A stretch of 58,600 nucleotides of DNA from JAIQFL01 sp035295745 (GCA_035295745.1 DATGIL010000044.1:1-58600); one strand, 5' to 3'; counted from the first letter of the stretch, positions 1 to 9,089 are shown. Program-made: numbers and translations. The notes: generated by a model not told the origin, from the sequence alone.

Positions 1-86
1 CGTAAGGTCGCGGCTCGTAAGGTCGCGGCTCGTAAGGTCGCGCTCGTAAGGTCGCGCTCGTGAGGTCGGGCTCGTGAGGTCGGCGA
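1..86. repeat. Tandem 14-15 bp repeat, about six units
   Basis: Two 15-bp units (cgtaaggtcgcggct) are followed by four 14-bp units, with the last two drifting to cgtgaggtcggg. The array starts at or before the window edge and stops just before the stop codon of the AAA+ gene. The unit shares the 'gcggctcgta' string with the dispersed repeats at 26822-26995, so it may be a degenerate relative. It has no coding role that I can see. Confidence 0.85.
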
Positions 87-87
87 T

Positions 88-1374
88 CTAGTCTACGGTG
101 CTGGGAGACTTCTTGGCGAAATAAAGAGCGACAGCGCGATCAATGTTGGCGCGCGTGAGGCGGACTGGGCGGCCTTCATACTCGCTGATGGCGCGCACCA
201 GCTTGTAGATGTCCATTGGGTAACAGGCGCGCAGACACCCGGCGCCCGCGGCGTAGCAGCGTTCGCGCAGATAAGGAGCGGCGCCCGCTTCGGCACTCAC
301 CTGTTTGGCCTGCACCACCCGCTGGAAGATCTGATCGAAGATCTCGGGGCTCACGCTTTCCACCATCACCTTGGTCTGAATGCGCCGCAGGAAGGCTTCG
401 TCCGCGAGGTCGTAGGGATCGAGGTTCGTGGAAAACACGACCATCAGCTCGAACGGCACCTGGAACTTCATTCCCGAAGCCAGGGTCAAATAGTCGACGC
501 GGCGGTCGAGAGGAACAATCCAGCGATTCAAGAGTTCGCGGGGCGTGAGCACCTGCCGCCCAAAGTCGTCGATGATCAGAATCCCATTGTTGGCCTTCAT
601 CTGGCAGGGCGAGATGAAGACTTTCGTGCTTTCGTCGAGCCGCAGTTCGAGCATGGCGGCCGACAATTCACCGCCCACGGTGATGCAAGGCCGCTCGCAG
701 ACCGCCCATCGCGGATCGAGCAGGTCGTCGTCGTCCGCCACCTGGCGGTGCACCACCGGGTCGAATACCGTAATGATGTGGCCATCGACCTCGACGGCGT
801 ACGGTACCAGCACGGTATCGCGATAAATGCGCAGAATGCGCTCGGCGATGCTGGTTTTCCCGTTGCCGGTGCCACCATAGAGGAACAAGGACTGATGGCC
901 AATGAGAGACGGCCCGAGTTGATCCAGGAGACCATCCGGCAGGACGAGGTCGCTGAACGCCTGGCGAAGGCTTTCGCGTCCTAATCGTACCTGCGCTGCC
1001 TGCGAATTCACTACCTTCTGATACTGCTGGATAGAGACGGGCATCGGGCCAACATACTGGCACACTTCGTTGCGCGCGGTGGCCTGCACGCGGCCGGCGG
1101 CAGTAAGCGTGAATTGATAGTCGTTGCCCACCATTCCCTTCACTTCCAGAAGCTGTTGCTGCCGAAACTGGTGGAAAAGTGTTTCGAGCAATGGAAATGA
1201 GAGCTTGAGCGTCTGATTCAACGCCGATAAAGTGGCCGAACCGTGCAGCCACAGGAAGCGTAGGACGATGTCGCTGACGAGGGCACGCCGCACCCCCAAG
1301 TCCTCAATCTTGTCCGGAATTAACGGCCGGTCCGGCCGCTCCACCTCTGCCACGGCACCACTGAATGACGTCAT
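88..1374 (-). CDS. Winged-helix plus AAA+ ATPase
   Basis: This cytoplasmic ATPase has about 428 residues. Residues ~30-110 resemble a winged helix-turn-helix (a helical segment followed by a strand-rich wing). A linker leads to an AAA+ core with Walker A GGTGNGKTS, Walker B ILIIDDFG and a sensor-1-like segment around VVFSTNLDP. A C-terminal helical lid ends near LTRANIDRAV. The ATG at 1374 is preferred over a TTG 45 bases upstream because homologous-looking sequence begins at or after it. A TATATT box lies about 15-20 bases upstream. No signal peptide or membrane segment is visible. The substrate is unknown. Family knowledge supports an ATP-driven remodeller of the MoxR-like broad class, not a specific role. 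Confidence 0.8.
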   Translation of the reverse strand: MTSFSGAVAEVERPDRPLIPDKIEDLGVRRALVSDIVLRFLWLHGSATLSALNQTLKLSFPLLETLFHQFRQQQLLEVKGMVGNDYQFTLTAAGRVQATARNEVCQYVGPMPVSIQQYQKVVNSQAAQVRLGRESLRQAFSDLVLPDGLLDQLGPSLIGHQSLFLYGGTGNGKTSIAERILRIYRDTVLVPYAVEVDGHIITVFDPVVHRQVADDDDLLDPRWAVCERPCITVGGELSAAMLELRLDESTKVFISPCQMKANNGILIIDDFGRQVLTPRELLNRWIVPLDRRVDYLTLASGMKFQVPFELMVVFSTNLDPYDLADEAFLRRIQTKVMVESVSPEIFDQIFQRVVQAKQVSAEAGAAPYLRERCYAAGAGCLRACYPMDIYKLVRAISEYEGRPVRLTRANIDRAVALYFAKKSPSTVD

Positions 1375-1434
1375 AAATTTCGACTTGCCCAGAAATATAC
1401 ACCGGAAAGGCAAGATCAAAACAGTAGGCGTTAG

Positions 1435-2382
1435 TTAATGCTGGTGATGATGACTGTGGTGGTCGTCCACCTGTACCGGAATGGCACAACCGCTCTCAGA
1501 AATGGCGCAACTGACGTGTTCGAACTGCACAGTGGTGTGGGAGATATGGAAATGCTCCGCGAGCATCGTGTTGAGACGACGGAGGATCTTGTCGCTGGCG
1601 GACGGTGGCACGTCCTTAATGAGAACATGGCAACTCAGTGCGTGTGTGCTCGACCCCAAGCTCCAGATATGCAGATCGTGAACATCGAGGACGCCATCCA
1701 CGGAGCGCATTCCTGAAGTTACATCCCCCAAACGGATTCCGCGAGGCAGTCCCTCGAGCAAAATGTTAAGTGACTCGCGGATGATGTCCCAGGCGGTCCA
1801 GATAATCAAGGCGCCAATCAGGATGGACAGAATGGGGTCGACGCGGAGCCACCCGGTGAACTGAATGGCGATGGCGCCAGCGATGATTGCGACCGACCCG
1901 AGGGCGTCGCCCAGGAAGTGGACGAAGGCGGATCGCATGTTGAGATCTCCGTGACTGGCGCCGCGCAGCGCCAGCATGATGCTGCCGTTGACGACCAATC
2001 CGAGCGCCGCGATCACGATCATGATCGTTCCCTGTACGCCTTGCGGAGTGCGCAGGCGGTCGACGCTTTCGTAGAGGATCCACGCCGCGAGTGCTACCAG
2101 GGTTAAGGCGTTAACGAAGGCAGAAAGCACTCCCGCGCGGTGGTACCCATAAGTTTTGATTTCGTCGGGCGGCTTCGACTGCATGTACACGCCGAACCAC
2201 GCCAGAAACAGCGCCAGGGCATCCGTGAAATTGTGTACGGCATCAGAAATCAGTGCCAGGGAGTGAGCCCGGAGTCCGGCAAACACCTCGACCGCCACGA
2301 ACGCCAGAGTGGCCGCGAGTGACCATTGTAAGACCCGTCCATTGACTGCGTTGTGGCTATGACTGTGGGAGTGCGAATGCAA
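1435..2382 (-). CDS. Cation diffusion facilitator metal exporter
   Basis: This is a CDF-family divalent metal/proton antiporter of 315 residues in the inner membrane, CzcD/ZitB-like. It begins with a His-Ser alternating metal-binding tail and ends with a His-rich tail (HHSHHHQH). About six membrane helices carry the CDF site residues D47/H50/D54 in helix 2 and H155-x3-D159 in helix 5, the HD/HD pattern typical of zinc exporters. A cytoplasmic ferredoxin-like domain follows from about residue 215. The start codon is TTG at 2382, supported by AGGAGG nine bases upstream (2392-2397). Zinc is the most likely substrate; cobalt or cadmium remain possible. It is a single gene with no metal regulator beside it. 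Confidence 0.92.
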   Translation of the reverse strand: MHSHSHSHSHNAVNGRVLQWSLAATLAFVAVEVFAGLRAHSLALISDAVHNFTDALALFLAWFGVYMQSKPPDEIKTYGYHRAGVLSAFVNALTLVALAAWILYESVDRLRTPQGVQGTIMIVIAALGLVVNGSIMLALRGASHGDLNMRSAFVHFLGDALGSVAIIAGAIAIQFTGWLRVDPILSILIGALIIWTAWDIIRESLNILLEGLPRGIRLGDVTSGMRSVDGVLDVHDLHIWSLGSSTHALSCHVLIKDVPPSASDKILRRLNTMLAEHFHISHTTVQFEHVSCAISESGCAIPVQVDDHHSHHHQH

Positions 2383-2412
2383 ACCGACGCTCCTCCTTTT
2401 AGTCTAAACCCG

Positions 2413-3660
2413 TCAGGCGTGGGAATGCTTCAAGTAATGCTGGCGTAACAGATCTTTGCCGTAATCGTTACCGTTGGGCGTACGCACCACGCAGTGGATG
2501 TGTTGGCGCGTCGGCAGGTTGCGATCCTTCGCCATCGACGCGAGATTCGCGGGTCTCTGGTGATCAAACTCGATCAGAATAACAGGACTGTGAATCCGGT
2601 AATAATACACGCTCTCGGAATCCGCGCCTCCGATCCAGGCAAAGCACGTGCGTCCAAGATGCTGCTTCACTTCGTCCATGCGGACGCGCGCGTGGCCCTC
2701 GTCCATGTTGCCGATGTACAGGTCGACAAGCTCGAGCAGTTGCTTCTGCTCGGGGGCGCGAAAGTCGGCGGCCGGGACGCCGGCGTAGTCCAGCACCACG
2801 TTGTCCTTGAAGGCCTCGGTCAGGTTGTAGTTCTCGGTCTTGCTGGATTTGAGGATAGCCTTCGCGCGGCGCGAGTTGTCGAGCGCCAGCAGCATGGCGA
2901 GTCCGCGATTCTGTTCCTCTTGCAGGATCGAGATGCCTTTGTACTTGCCTGAGGTGGCGGTCACGGGCTCGGACCCGGTGAAATAGGGCGTCATCACTAC
3001 CTGATCGCCGAGCGCAAAGTAATTGATGATGGCGTGATGCCCGTCGAGCTGGAAGCCCCACGCATCGGTGGCGGAAGGCTTTCCCATGACCGTAAAGAAG
3101 TAGAGATCTTCGCCCAGGAACTGGTGGTCGTTGGTCAATTCGGCGAGCGTCTCGTTGAGGCGCATGATGTCGCGGGTGAGTTTCACTCCGCGCGGGCTGA
3201 GCGCCGCTTCGAGGAGTCCGAATGCGGCGGCACGTTGCGCGTCGTTCATCTCCCGCAGACTCACTCCCTGGCGGACATAGAAATGCTGATTCATCCACTT
3301 GCGCCATTCCGGGTCGTCGACAGCGAATAGTGTGCGGTCACGCTGCGCCTTAGACAAGCTGGCGAGGAAGCGTTCGGCCGCGATGCGCACTGGCGCAGTG
3401 GGGACGCCAGTGGAATGGATCCCGTAGAGTCCCGGTTCCACCGCGCCGTTCGCGGTGATGCCTATGAAAGGTTCTGCGAGCCCGCGCCGCTCATTGTCTT
3501 CCGACATCTTGCGGAAGCGCTCAGCCATGTCCCCGGTGTTTTGCGGGAACGCGTACGGTGCGAGGAGGGCTCCCGGAATCCAGGTGGAGAATAAACGCCG
3601 GCGGGTGAAACGCGCGCCGGAGAGGGAGTGCGGCGGATGAACGTGCGGATGTCGAGACAT
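2413..3660 (-). CDS. DUF3500 family secreted protein
   Basis: The protein has 415 residues with an N-terminal basic stretch (RRRLFSTWIPGALLA) that looks like a TAT or Sec signal. The remainder matches the DUF3500 family, whose members are predicted to be exported and have no established activity. Recognisable features are the WGFQLDGHH motif in the middle and a His-rich C-terminus with HIHCVVRTPNGNDYG. The ATG at 3660 is chosen because the longer open frame runs into the divergent promoter, and a TATAAT box lies 15 bases upstream of this ATG. It is divergent from the Gfo/Idh/MocA gene, which is also exported, so the two could act in the same extracytoplasmic pathway; that link is inference. 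Confidence 0.85.
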   Translation of the reverse strand: MSRHPHVHPPHSLSGARFTRRRLFSTWIPGALLAPYAFPQNTGDMAERFRKMSEDNERRGLAEPFIGITANGAVEPGLYGIHSTGVPTAPVRIAAERFLASLSKAQRDRTLFAVDDPEWRKWMNQHFYVRQGVSLREMNDAQRAAAFGLLEAALSPRGVKLTRDIMRLNETLAELTNDHQFLGEDLYFFTVMGKPSATDAWGFQLDGHHAIINYFALGDQVVMTPYFTGSEPVTATSGKYKGISILQEEQNRGLAMLLALDNSRRAKAILKSSKTENYNLTEAFKDNVVLDYAGVPAADFRAPEQKQLLELVDLYIGNMDEGHARVRMDEVKQHLGRTCFAWIGGADSESVYYYRIHSPVILIEFDHQRPANLASMAKDRNLPTRQHIHCVVRTPNGNDYGKDLLRQHYLKHSHA

Positions 3661-3675
3661 ACGATTGCGGGATTC

Positions 3676-3681
3676 ATTATA
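3676..3681 (-). promoter_or_regulatory. Perfect -10 box for the DUF3500 gene
   Basis: TATAAT is read on the minus strand, 15 bases before the ATG at 3660. No convincing -35 lies 16-18 bases further upstream, so the promoter would need an activator or the match is fortuitous. Confidence 0.4.
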
Positions 3682-3800
3682 TCCCCGGCGTTCGGTGCGC
3701 GCTGATCGCGGGGCTCCTGCCGAATGCCCCTTTGACCGGCAATCCAAAACTGTGCAGAATGGTCTGCGAAGGAGCAACGCGCGTGCCTGACCAAGAGGAT

Positions 3801-5177
3801 ATGCATCCGGCAACCCGTCGAGGTTTCCTGGGCGCGGTCACTGCTTTGACGGCCGCCTCTTACGATCGTGTCCTGGGAGCCAACGATCGCGTCGGCATCG
3901 GTTTCATCGGCTTCGGACTAATTGGCAAGCAGCACATCACTAATTTCAAAAAGTCGTTTCCGGACGTGGATAGGGTCGCGCTTTGCGATGTGTATAAGCC
4001 GCGCCTCGAGGAGGGGCTCGCCTACCTGGAGAATCCCGCCGCCAAGGGCTACAGCGACTTTCGGAAGATGTATGAGAACAAGGACATCGATGGAGTGGTG
4101 ATCGCGACGCCGGACCACTGGCACGCGCTGCTGACGATCATGGCCTGCGCGGCGGGCAAAGACGTGTATGTCGAGAAGCCGCTCACGGTCTTCATCGACG
4201 AGGGGAAGTGGATGATCCAGGCGCGCGACAAGTATCAGCGCGTGGTGGTGGTGGGCACGCAACGCAATCACAATCCCGGGCATCAGGTGGCGAAGCGAAT
4301 CATCGAGAGCGGCACTTTGGGCAAACTGCAGATGGTGAAACTGGGAGCTGGCAGCCGCAACATCTATCCGGGATTCGGGAAGACTCCGGTCACCGATCCA
4401 CCCGCCGGTTTCGACTACGATCTGTGGCTCGGACCGGCGCCCAAACGGCCGTTTCAAGCGCATCGCGGGCTATATCATTTCCGTTGGTTCTGGGATTATT
4501 CCGGCGGGCAGTTGACCAATCTGGGCGCACATAGCGTGGCTGCGTTTCTCTTGGTGACGGGCGCGAAGGGGCCGACGAAAGTGGTGTCGTTCGGCGGGCG
4601 AACGACGCTGGAAGATGACGGCGAGACTCCCGACGTGCAGGAGTGCCTCTATCAGTTTCCCGATTTCCTGATGACGATGGGAGTGCGCGAGGCGAATGCA
4701 TTTCGCGATTCGGGAGGGCCGGTGATCGTGGGCACCAAAGGCAATCTGGTGCTGGGTTCGAATCAGGTGGTGCCGGAGATGCACGGCGATCCGGTCAACC
4801 AAATTCCGCGATTCGCCGGACATCCAGCGGGCGGCCCGGTTTACAACGACACCATGCCAACTGCGTGGATCGAGGCGCAGGCGGGTACAGGCGGCGCTCG
4901 CGGCGAAGCGCTCGAAGAGCAGATGTTCAACGCCAATAAACGCGATTGGATCGACTGCATTAAGTCGCGCAAGCGGCCCTTCTGCGATTTGGAATTGGGA
5001 CATCGTACGGCGACGATTTGCAATCTTGGAAATATGTCGTTACGGCTTGGCGGGCGCACGATTCACTGGGATGCTGAGAAGGAGATGGTGGTGGGTGATA
5101 AGGAAGCGTCGGCGATGTGCCGGAAGGAGTATCGGGCGCCTTGGGACGGTGTTCTGCGGAGCATCATAAAGGTATGA
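3801..5177 (+). CDS. TAT-exported Gfo/Idh/MocA oxidoreductase
   Basis: This is an NAD(P)-dependent oxidoreductase of 458 residues. The N-terminus has a twin-arginine type signal (RRGFLGAVTALTA), followed by a Rossmann fold starting at VGIGFIGFGLIGKQH. The family's catalytic lysine motif is present as VYVEKPLT, and the C-terminal alpha/beta domain is full length. The ATG at 3801 follows AAGAGG at 3793-3798, so the 23 extra upstream codons of the open frame are not needed. Members of this exported subgroup act on sugars, inositols or amino sugars in the periplasm, often with a tightly bound cofactor; the substrate here is not evident. The gene stands alone, divergent from the DUF3500 gene. Confidence 0.92.
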   Translation: MHPATRRGFLGAVTALTAASYDRVLGANDRVGIGFIGFGLIGKQHITNFKKSFPDVDRVALCDVYKPRLEEGLAYLENPAAKGYSDFRKMYENKDIDGVVIATPDHWHALLTIMACAAGKDVYVEKPLTVFIDEGKWMIQARDKYQRVVVVGTQRNHNPGHQVAKRIIESGTLGKLQMVKLGAGSRNIYPGFGKTPVTDPPAGFDYDLWLGPAPKRPFQAHRGLYHFRWFWDYSGGQLTNLGAHSVAAFLLVTGAKGPTKVVSFGGRTTLEDDGETPDVQECLYQFPDFLMTMGVREANAFRDSGGPVIVGTKGNLVLGSNQVVPEMHGDPVNQIPRFAGHPAGGPVYNDTMPTAWIEAQAGTGGARGEALEEQMFNANKRDWIDCIKSRKRPFCDLELGHRTATICNLGNMSLRLGGRTIHWDAEKEMVVGDKEASAMCRKEYRAPWDGVLRSIIKV

Positions 5178-5187
5178 AGTGGCAACG

Positions 5188-5373
5188 TGGCGCAAACACT
5201 CCTGTCTGCCGCGTCGAGACTCATCTCGACGCTTTTCGGGTGTCCACCAAAACTGACTGCAAGCCGGCAGTCCGATCGCGGAAGACCCCGAACCAGTTTC
5301 TGCCGCAGACTTGGAGCACTACCGGAATGCGTCGAGATGAGTCTCGACGCGGCAAACAGGAGTGTTTGCGCCA
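5188..5373. repeat. REPIN-like element with 45-bp inverted arms
   Basis: The left arm (5188-5232) and right arm (5329-5373) are inverted copies matching at 44 of 45 positions. Each arm itself contains the 20-bp palindrome-like core cgtcgagactcatctcgacg. A 96-bp spacer separates them, so the whole element could fold into a long cruciform or hairpin. It fills most of the gap between two co-directional genes. Two inverted REP sequences around a spacer is the organisation of REPINs, which are mobilised in trans by RAYT transposases. No such transposase is in this window. Confidence 0.85.
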
Positions 5374-5424
5374 CGGGGTTCAGACAGCAGCACAGGTCCG
5401 TAAGCAGAGGCGGGAGAGTACGCG

Positions 5425-6456
5425 ATGAAGGGGGCGCGCATTCATCAGCATGGCGGCCCCGACGTACTGATGTACGAAGATCTGCAGGAACCACGCATCG
5501 CGGCCAACCAAGTGCTCCTGCGCGTGCGGGCCTGCGCGTTGAACCACCTCGACCTGTTCGTCCGCGCGGGAATTCCGGGAATGAAGTTCGCGATGCCGCA
5601 CATCCTCGGGAGCGATATCGCGGGCGAAGTCCTGGCGGTGGGCGAACTCTGTGAGCGCGTGAAGCCCGGCTGGCGCGTGCTTCTTTCCCCGGGACTGAGT
5701 TGCCGGCAATGCGAAGCGTGCCTCTCCGGCGAGGACAATCTCTGTCGCCGATACACGGTGTTGGGCTACGGTGTGGATGGCGGCAACGTGGAACGGCTGG
5801 CTGCGCAGGAGTACAGCGTGATTCCAATTCCCGACCATCTGAGCTTCGAAGAGGCGGCCGCCGTGCCGCTGGTGTTCCTCACGGCATGGCACATGCTCAC
5901 CACACGCGCACGCCTGCGGCCCGGAGAGGATGTGCTGGTCCTGGCGGCTTCGAGCGGCGTGGGGTCGGCCGCCATCCAGATCGCGAAGATGTTGCATTGC
6001 CGCGTGATCGCGACTGCGGGCGGCGAAGAAAAGCTGGCGAAGGCGCGCGCCTTGGGCGCCGATCATTGCCTCGATCACTACGCCACGAACATCTCCGCCG
6101 AGGTGCGGCGAATCACCGGCAAGCGCGGTGTGGACGTCGTGGTGGAGCATGTGGGCACGGCTACCTGGCCGAAGAGCCTGGAGTCTCTCGCGCCTGGCGG
6201 ACGACTCGTCACCTGCGGTGCGACCACGGGATTCGATGCTCAGATCGATCTGCGATACCTGTTCAGCAAGCAATGGAGCGTCCTGGGGTCCTTCATGGGT
6301 ACGATGGCGGAGTTGTACCAGGTCTTGGCGTTTGTGTATGGCGGGCAACTCAAGCCGGTGATCGACCGAACATATCCGCTGGCCGAAATCCGCGCAGCGC
6401 ACGAGCGCTTGGAACGTAAAGAACAATTCGGCAAAGTGATTCTTCAGATGCCATGA
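5425..6456 (+). CDS. Zinc-binding alcohol dehydrogenase (MDR family)
   Basis: This is a medium-chain dehydrogenase/reductase of 343 residues. An N-terminal GroES-like domain carries the structural zinc motif C-x2-C-x2-C-x7-C (SCRQCEACLSGEDNLC). A Rossmann domain follows with ASSGVGSAAIQIAK. The usual catalytic zinc cysteine position reads NHLD in place of C-x-TD, so the catalytic metal site may be altered and the enzyme may act as a quinone or enone reductase. The stop overlaps the next start as ATGA (6453-6456). It is the first gene of a four-gene run with the methyltransferase, epimerase and aldolase. The SD-like GGGAGAG (5410s) supports the ATG. Confidence 0.9.
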   Translation: MKGARIHQHGGPDVLMYEDLQEPRIAANQVLLRVRACALNHLDLFVRAGIPGMKFAMPHILGSDIAGEVLAVGELCERVKPGWRVLLSPGLSCRQCEACLSGEDNLCRRYTVLGYGVDGGNVERLAAQEYSVIPIPDHLSFEEAAAVPLVFLTAWHMLTTRARLRPGEDVLVLAASSGVGSAAIQIAKMLHCRVIATAGGEEKLAKARALGADHCLDHYATNISAEVRRITGKRGVDVVVEHVGTATWPKSLESLAPGGRLVTCGATTGFDAQIDLRYLFSKQWSVLGSFMGTMAELYQVLAFVYGGQLKPVIDRTYPLAEIRAAHERLERKEQFGKVILQMP

Positions 6457-7016
6457 GCACACAACTGGTCGGACGGATCGGGCTGCTGGTGAGTTGGCTG
6501 GCCTGGATGTATCCCTTCATTTTCCGCGCACCGCACAACCAGAAGAGGCCGTCCATCACCGAGAGAGGACGGACGCGCTTGGGCTTGTTCCTGCAGAGCG
6601 CTGCGATCGTCATGCCATTTGTGATCCGCCTGCCGGCGGACTCGCCGCCCGGCCCGTTCCGTGTGTTCCCCGCACTGATTCTGGGACTCCTCTCCGCGGT
6701 ACTTGGCTGGGGCGCCGTGGATCACCTGGGCAAGCAGTTTCGTGTCCACGCCGGACTTTACGAAGATCACGAGTTGGTGCGGACGGGCCCTTATTCCATC
6801 GTGCGGCATCCTATCTATACCTCGATGCTGGGGATGCTGGCTTGCAGCCTGCTGGTATTGACGCCGTGGCCGTGGGCGCTGCTTTCGGTGGCGATCTTCG
6901 TGGTGGGGACCGAGATTCGCGTGCACATCGAGGATCGCCTGTTGGAGTCGCGCTTCGGGCAGGCGTTCCAGGAGTACCGCAGTGCGGTCCGAGCGTATGT
7001 GCCTTATGTGCGATAA
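6453..7016 (+). CDS. ICMT/PEMT-like membrane methyltransferase
   Basis: This integral membrane protein has 187 residues and about four to five hydrophobic segments. It contains the isoprenylcysteine carboxyl methyltransferase-type signature GPYSIVRHPIYTSMLG near residues 110-125, which binds S-adenosylmethionine in that family, and the C-terminal ...EDRLLESRFGQAFQEYR region. In bacteria such proteins methylate isoprenoid, phospholipid or small hydrophobic acceptors; the acceptor here is unknown. Its ATG overlaps the dehydrogenase stop by four bases, so the two are translationally coupled. Confidence 0.85.
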   Translation: MSTQLVGRIGLLVSWLAWMYPFIFRAPHNQKRPSITERGRTRLGLFLQSAAIVMPFVIRLPADSPPGPFRVFPALILGLLSAVLGWGAVDHLGKQFRVHAGLYEDHELVRTGPYSIVRHPIYTSMLGMLACSLLVLTPWPWALLSVAIFVVGTEIRVHIEDRLLESRFGQAFQEYRSAVRAYVPYVR

Positions 7017-7031
7017 CGGGAGACTCCGGCG

Positions 7032-8036
7032 ATGACAGAGAGCGAGTGGGAAGACGCACAGTCGAAGCCCAGTGACGCCGACTGCTCGGCGATGAGGTCT
7101 CTGCAAGGCGATGTGCTGGTGCTGGGGGCGGGAGGAAAGATGGGCCCGTCGTTGGCACGGCTGGCACGCCGCGCGAGCGATGCCGCGGGGTCTCCGAGGC
7201 GTATCCTGGCGGCCTCGCGCTTTCCGGATGAGAATCTGAAGCGCCAAATGGCGTCCCAGAAAATCGAGGCGATCTCCTGCGACCTTCTGGATCGCGAGCA
7301 ACTCGCGCTCCTGCCGGATTGTCCAAATGTCCTTTTCCTGGCAGGTCGGAAATTCGGGTCGACTGGAAATCTGGCGCTCACGTGGGCGACCAACGTGGTT
7401 CTTCCGGCGATGGCGGCGGAGCGATTCCGCGGATCGCGGATCGTCGCGCTTTCGAGCGGGAACGTGTATGCTCTCTCCGCTGATCCAGCGACCGAGCAGA
7501 CAACGCCCGCTCCGGTCGGGGAGTACGCGCAATCGGTTCTCGCCCGCGAGCGGGTCTTGGAGTATTTTTCGGTCCGCGACCAGACCCCTGTCGCCCTCCT
7601 ACGTCTTAACTACGCCAATGATCTCCGCTACGGCGTATTGCTCGATATCGGCCAGCGTGTGTGGCACAGGCAGGCGATGCCGCTGGCTACGGGATGGGTG
7701 AATGTCATCTGGCAGCGCGACGCGAATTCCATCGTGCTGCGCTCGTTGGCGCTGGCAGAGTCCCCGCCCCTGGTGCTCAATGTCACGGGGCCGGAGCGTC
7801 TTTCGGTCCGCTGGATCGCCACACGTTTCGGCGAGATCTTTGGAATCGAGCCGCGATTTGAGGGCGTCGAGGCGGAGACCGCCCTGCTGAGCGATGCCTC
7901 GCTGTGCTGCAAGCTTCTCGGTACGCCATCGGTCGGACCCGAGGAGATGATCGCGATGACCGCCGACTGGATTCGCGCGGGTGGAGCTACTCTGGATAAG
8001 CCGACTCGCTTCGAGGTGCGCGATGGCGCCTTTTGA
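7032..8036 (+). CDS. NAD-dependent epimerase/dehydratase family
   Basis: This extended short-chain dehydrogenase-like protein has 334 residues. The nucleotide-binding turn is VLVLGAGGKMGPSLARLA. The serine of the active-site strand appears in VALSSGNVYAL, but the usual Y-x3-K is represented only by the weak GEYAQSVLA, so the lysine appears to be missing. That raises the possibility of a binding or non-redox role. It overlaps the downstream aldolase gene by 14 bases, which suggests the two act in one pathway on a sugar-acid or amino-sugar intermediate. No substrate can be assigned. Confidence 0.82.
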   Translation: MTESEWEDAQSKPSDADCSAMRSLQGDVLVLGAGGKMGPSLARLARRASDAAGSPRRILAASRFPDENLKRQMASQKIEAISCDLLDREQLALLPDCPNVLFLAGRKFGSTGNLALTWATNVVLPAMAAERFRGSRIVALSSGNVYALSADPATEQTTPAPVGEYAQSVLARERVLEYFSVRDQTPVALLRLNYANDLRYGVLLDIGQRVWHRQAMPLATGWVNVIWQRDANSIVLRSLALAESPPLVLNVTGPERLSVRWIATRFGEIFGIEPRFEGVEAETALLSDASLCCKLLGTPSVGPEEMIAMTADWIRAGGATLDKPTRFEVRDGAF

Positions 8037-8997
8037 CTGGCGTGCGCGGCTTCGCGAGGGCTTGGTGATTCCGGCGCATCCCTTGGCGCTGACCGCCAGG
8101 CGCCGCCTGGACGAAGATCGGCAGCGCGGGCTGACGCGATACTATCTGGACGCAGGTGCGGGCGGCATCGCGGTAGGTGTCCACACGACGCAATTCGCGA
8201 TTCGCGATTGCGGGCTGTATGAACCGGTCCTGGCGCTGGCAGCAGATGAGGCTCGTGAGCGGCACGTCGTGAAGATCGCCGGTGTTTGCGGAACCACTCG
8301 GCAGGCACTTCGCGAGGCGGCTATCGCGCAACGACTTGGCTACGAGACCGGCCTTCTGAGCTTGGCAGCCTTGGCCGGAGCTTCGATCGATGCGTGGATC
8401 GAACATGCGCGCGCAATCGGTGAAGTTCTGCCGCTGGTGGGATTCTACTTGCAGCCCGCAGTCGGGGGTTGTCTGCTGGATGCGGAGTTCTGGCGGCGCT
8501 TTGCCGCACTGGAATCGGTGGTGGCAATCAAGATTGCGCCATTCAACCGCTATCACACGCTAGACGTTCTGCGCGGCGTTGCGGAATCGGGCCGAGCTTC
8601 CGAAATCGCGCTCTACACCGGGAACGACGACCACATCGTGCTCGATCTGATCGGCAGCTATCGGGGGTTGCGCATCGTGGGCGGACTGCTCGGACAGTGG
8701 GCTGTTTGGACGCGGCGGGCAGTCGAGATGCTCGCAGGTATTCATCAAAACCCCTATGCGCCCGAGTGGCACGACGTCGCCTGGCAACTCACGGACACGA
8801 ATGCCGCGCTGTTCGACGTGGCGAATGGATTTCGCGGATCGATTGCCGGGGTTCACGAGATTCTGCGGCGCCAGGGACTGCTGGAGGGAATCTGGTGTCT
8901 GGATCCGAACGAGACTTTGTCGCCTGGTCAACTTGCCGAGATCGATCGCGTCTGCGCGGCGTATCCACATCTTGCCGACCCGGTCAACGCTCCCTGA
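8023..8997 (+). CDS. Dihydrodipicolinate synthase-like aldolase
   Basis: The protein has 324 residues and the TIM-barrel pattern of the DapA/N-acetylneuraminate lyase superfamily. A glycine-rich strand GGIAVGVHTTQF is followed by VGFYLQPAVGG and VVAIKIAPFNRY, which carries a lysine at the position expected for the Schiff base on strand 6. The sequence is divergent from true DapA, so another 2-oxo-acid aldolase or lyase is more likely. The ATG at 8023 is used; the longer frame from 7981 lies inside the epimerase gene. It closes the four-gene cluster that begins at 5425. Confidence 0.8.
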   Translation: MAPFDWRARLREGLVIPAHPLALTARRRLDEDRQRGLTRYYLDAGAGGIAVGVHTTQFAIRDCGLYEPVLALAADEARERHVVKIAGVCGTTRQALREAAIAQRLGYETGLLSLAALAGASIDAWIEHARAIGEVLPLVGFYLQPAVGGCLLDAEFWRRFAALESVVAIKIAPFNRYHTLDVLRGVAESGRASEIALYTGNDDHIVLDLIGSYRGLRIVGGLLGQWAVWTRRAVEMLAGIHQNPYAPEWHDVAWQLTDTNAALFDVANGFRGSIAGVHEILRRQGLLEGIWCLDPNETLSPGQLAEIDRVCAAYPHLADPVNAP

Positions 8998-9089
8998 GCT
9001 GACGGTCGCTCGTGAACGCAGCTAGCGAATGCCGGGGCTTTTGGCCACTCGCCGTACGGTTCGATGATACGATCCTTTCATGTCAGGGA

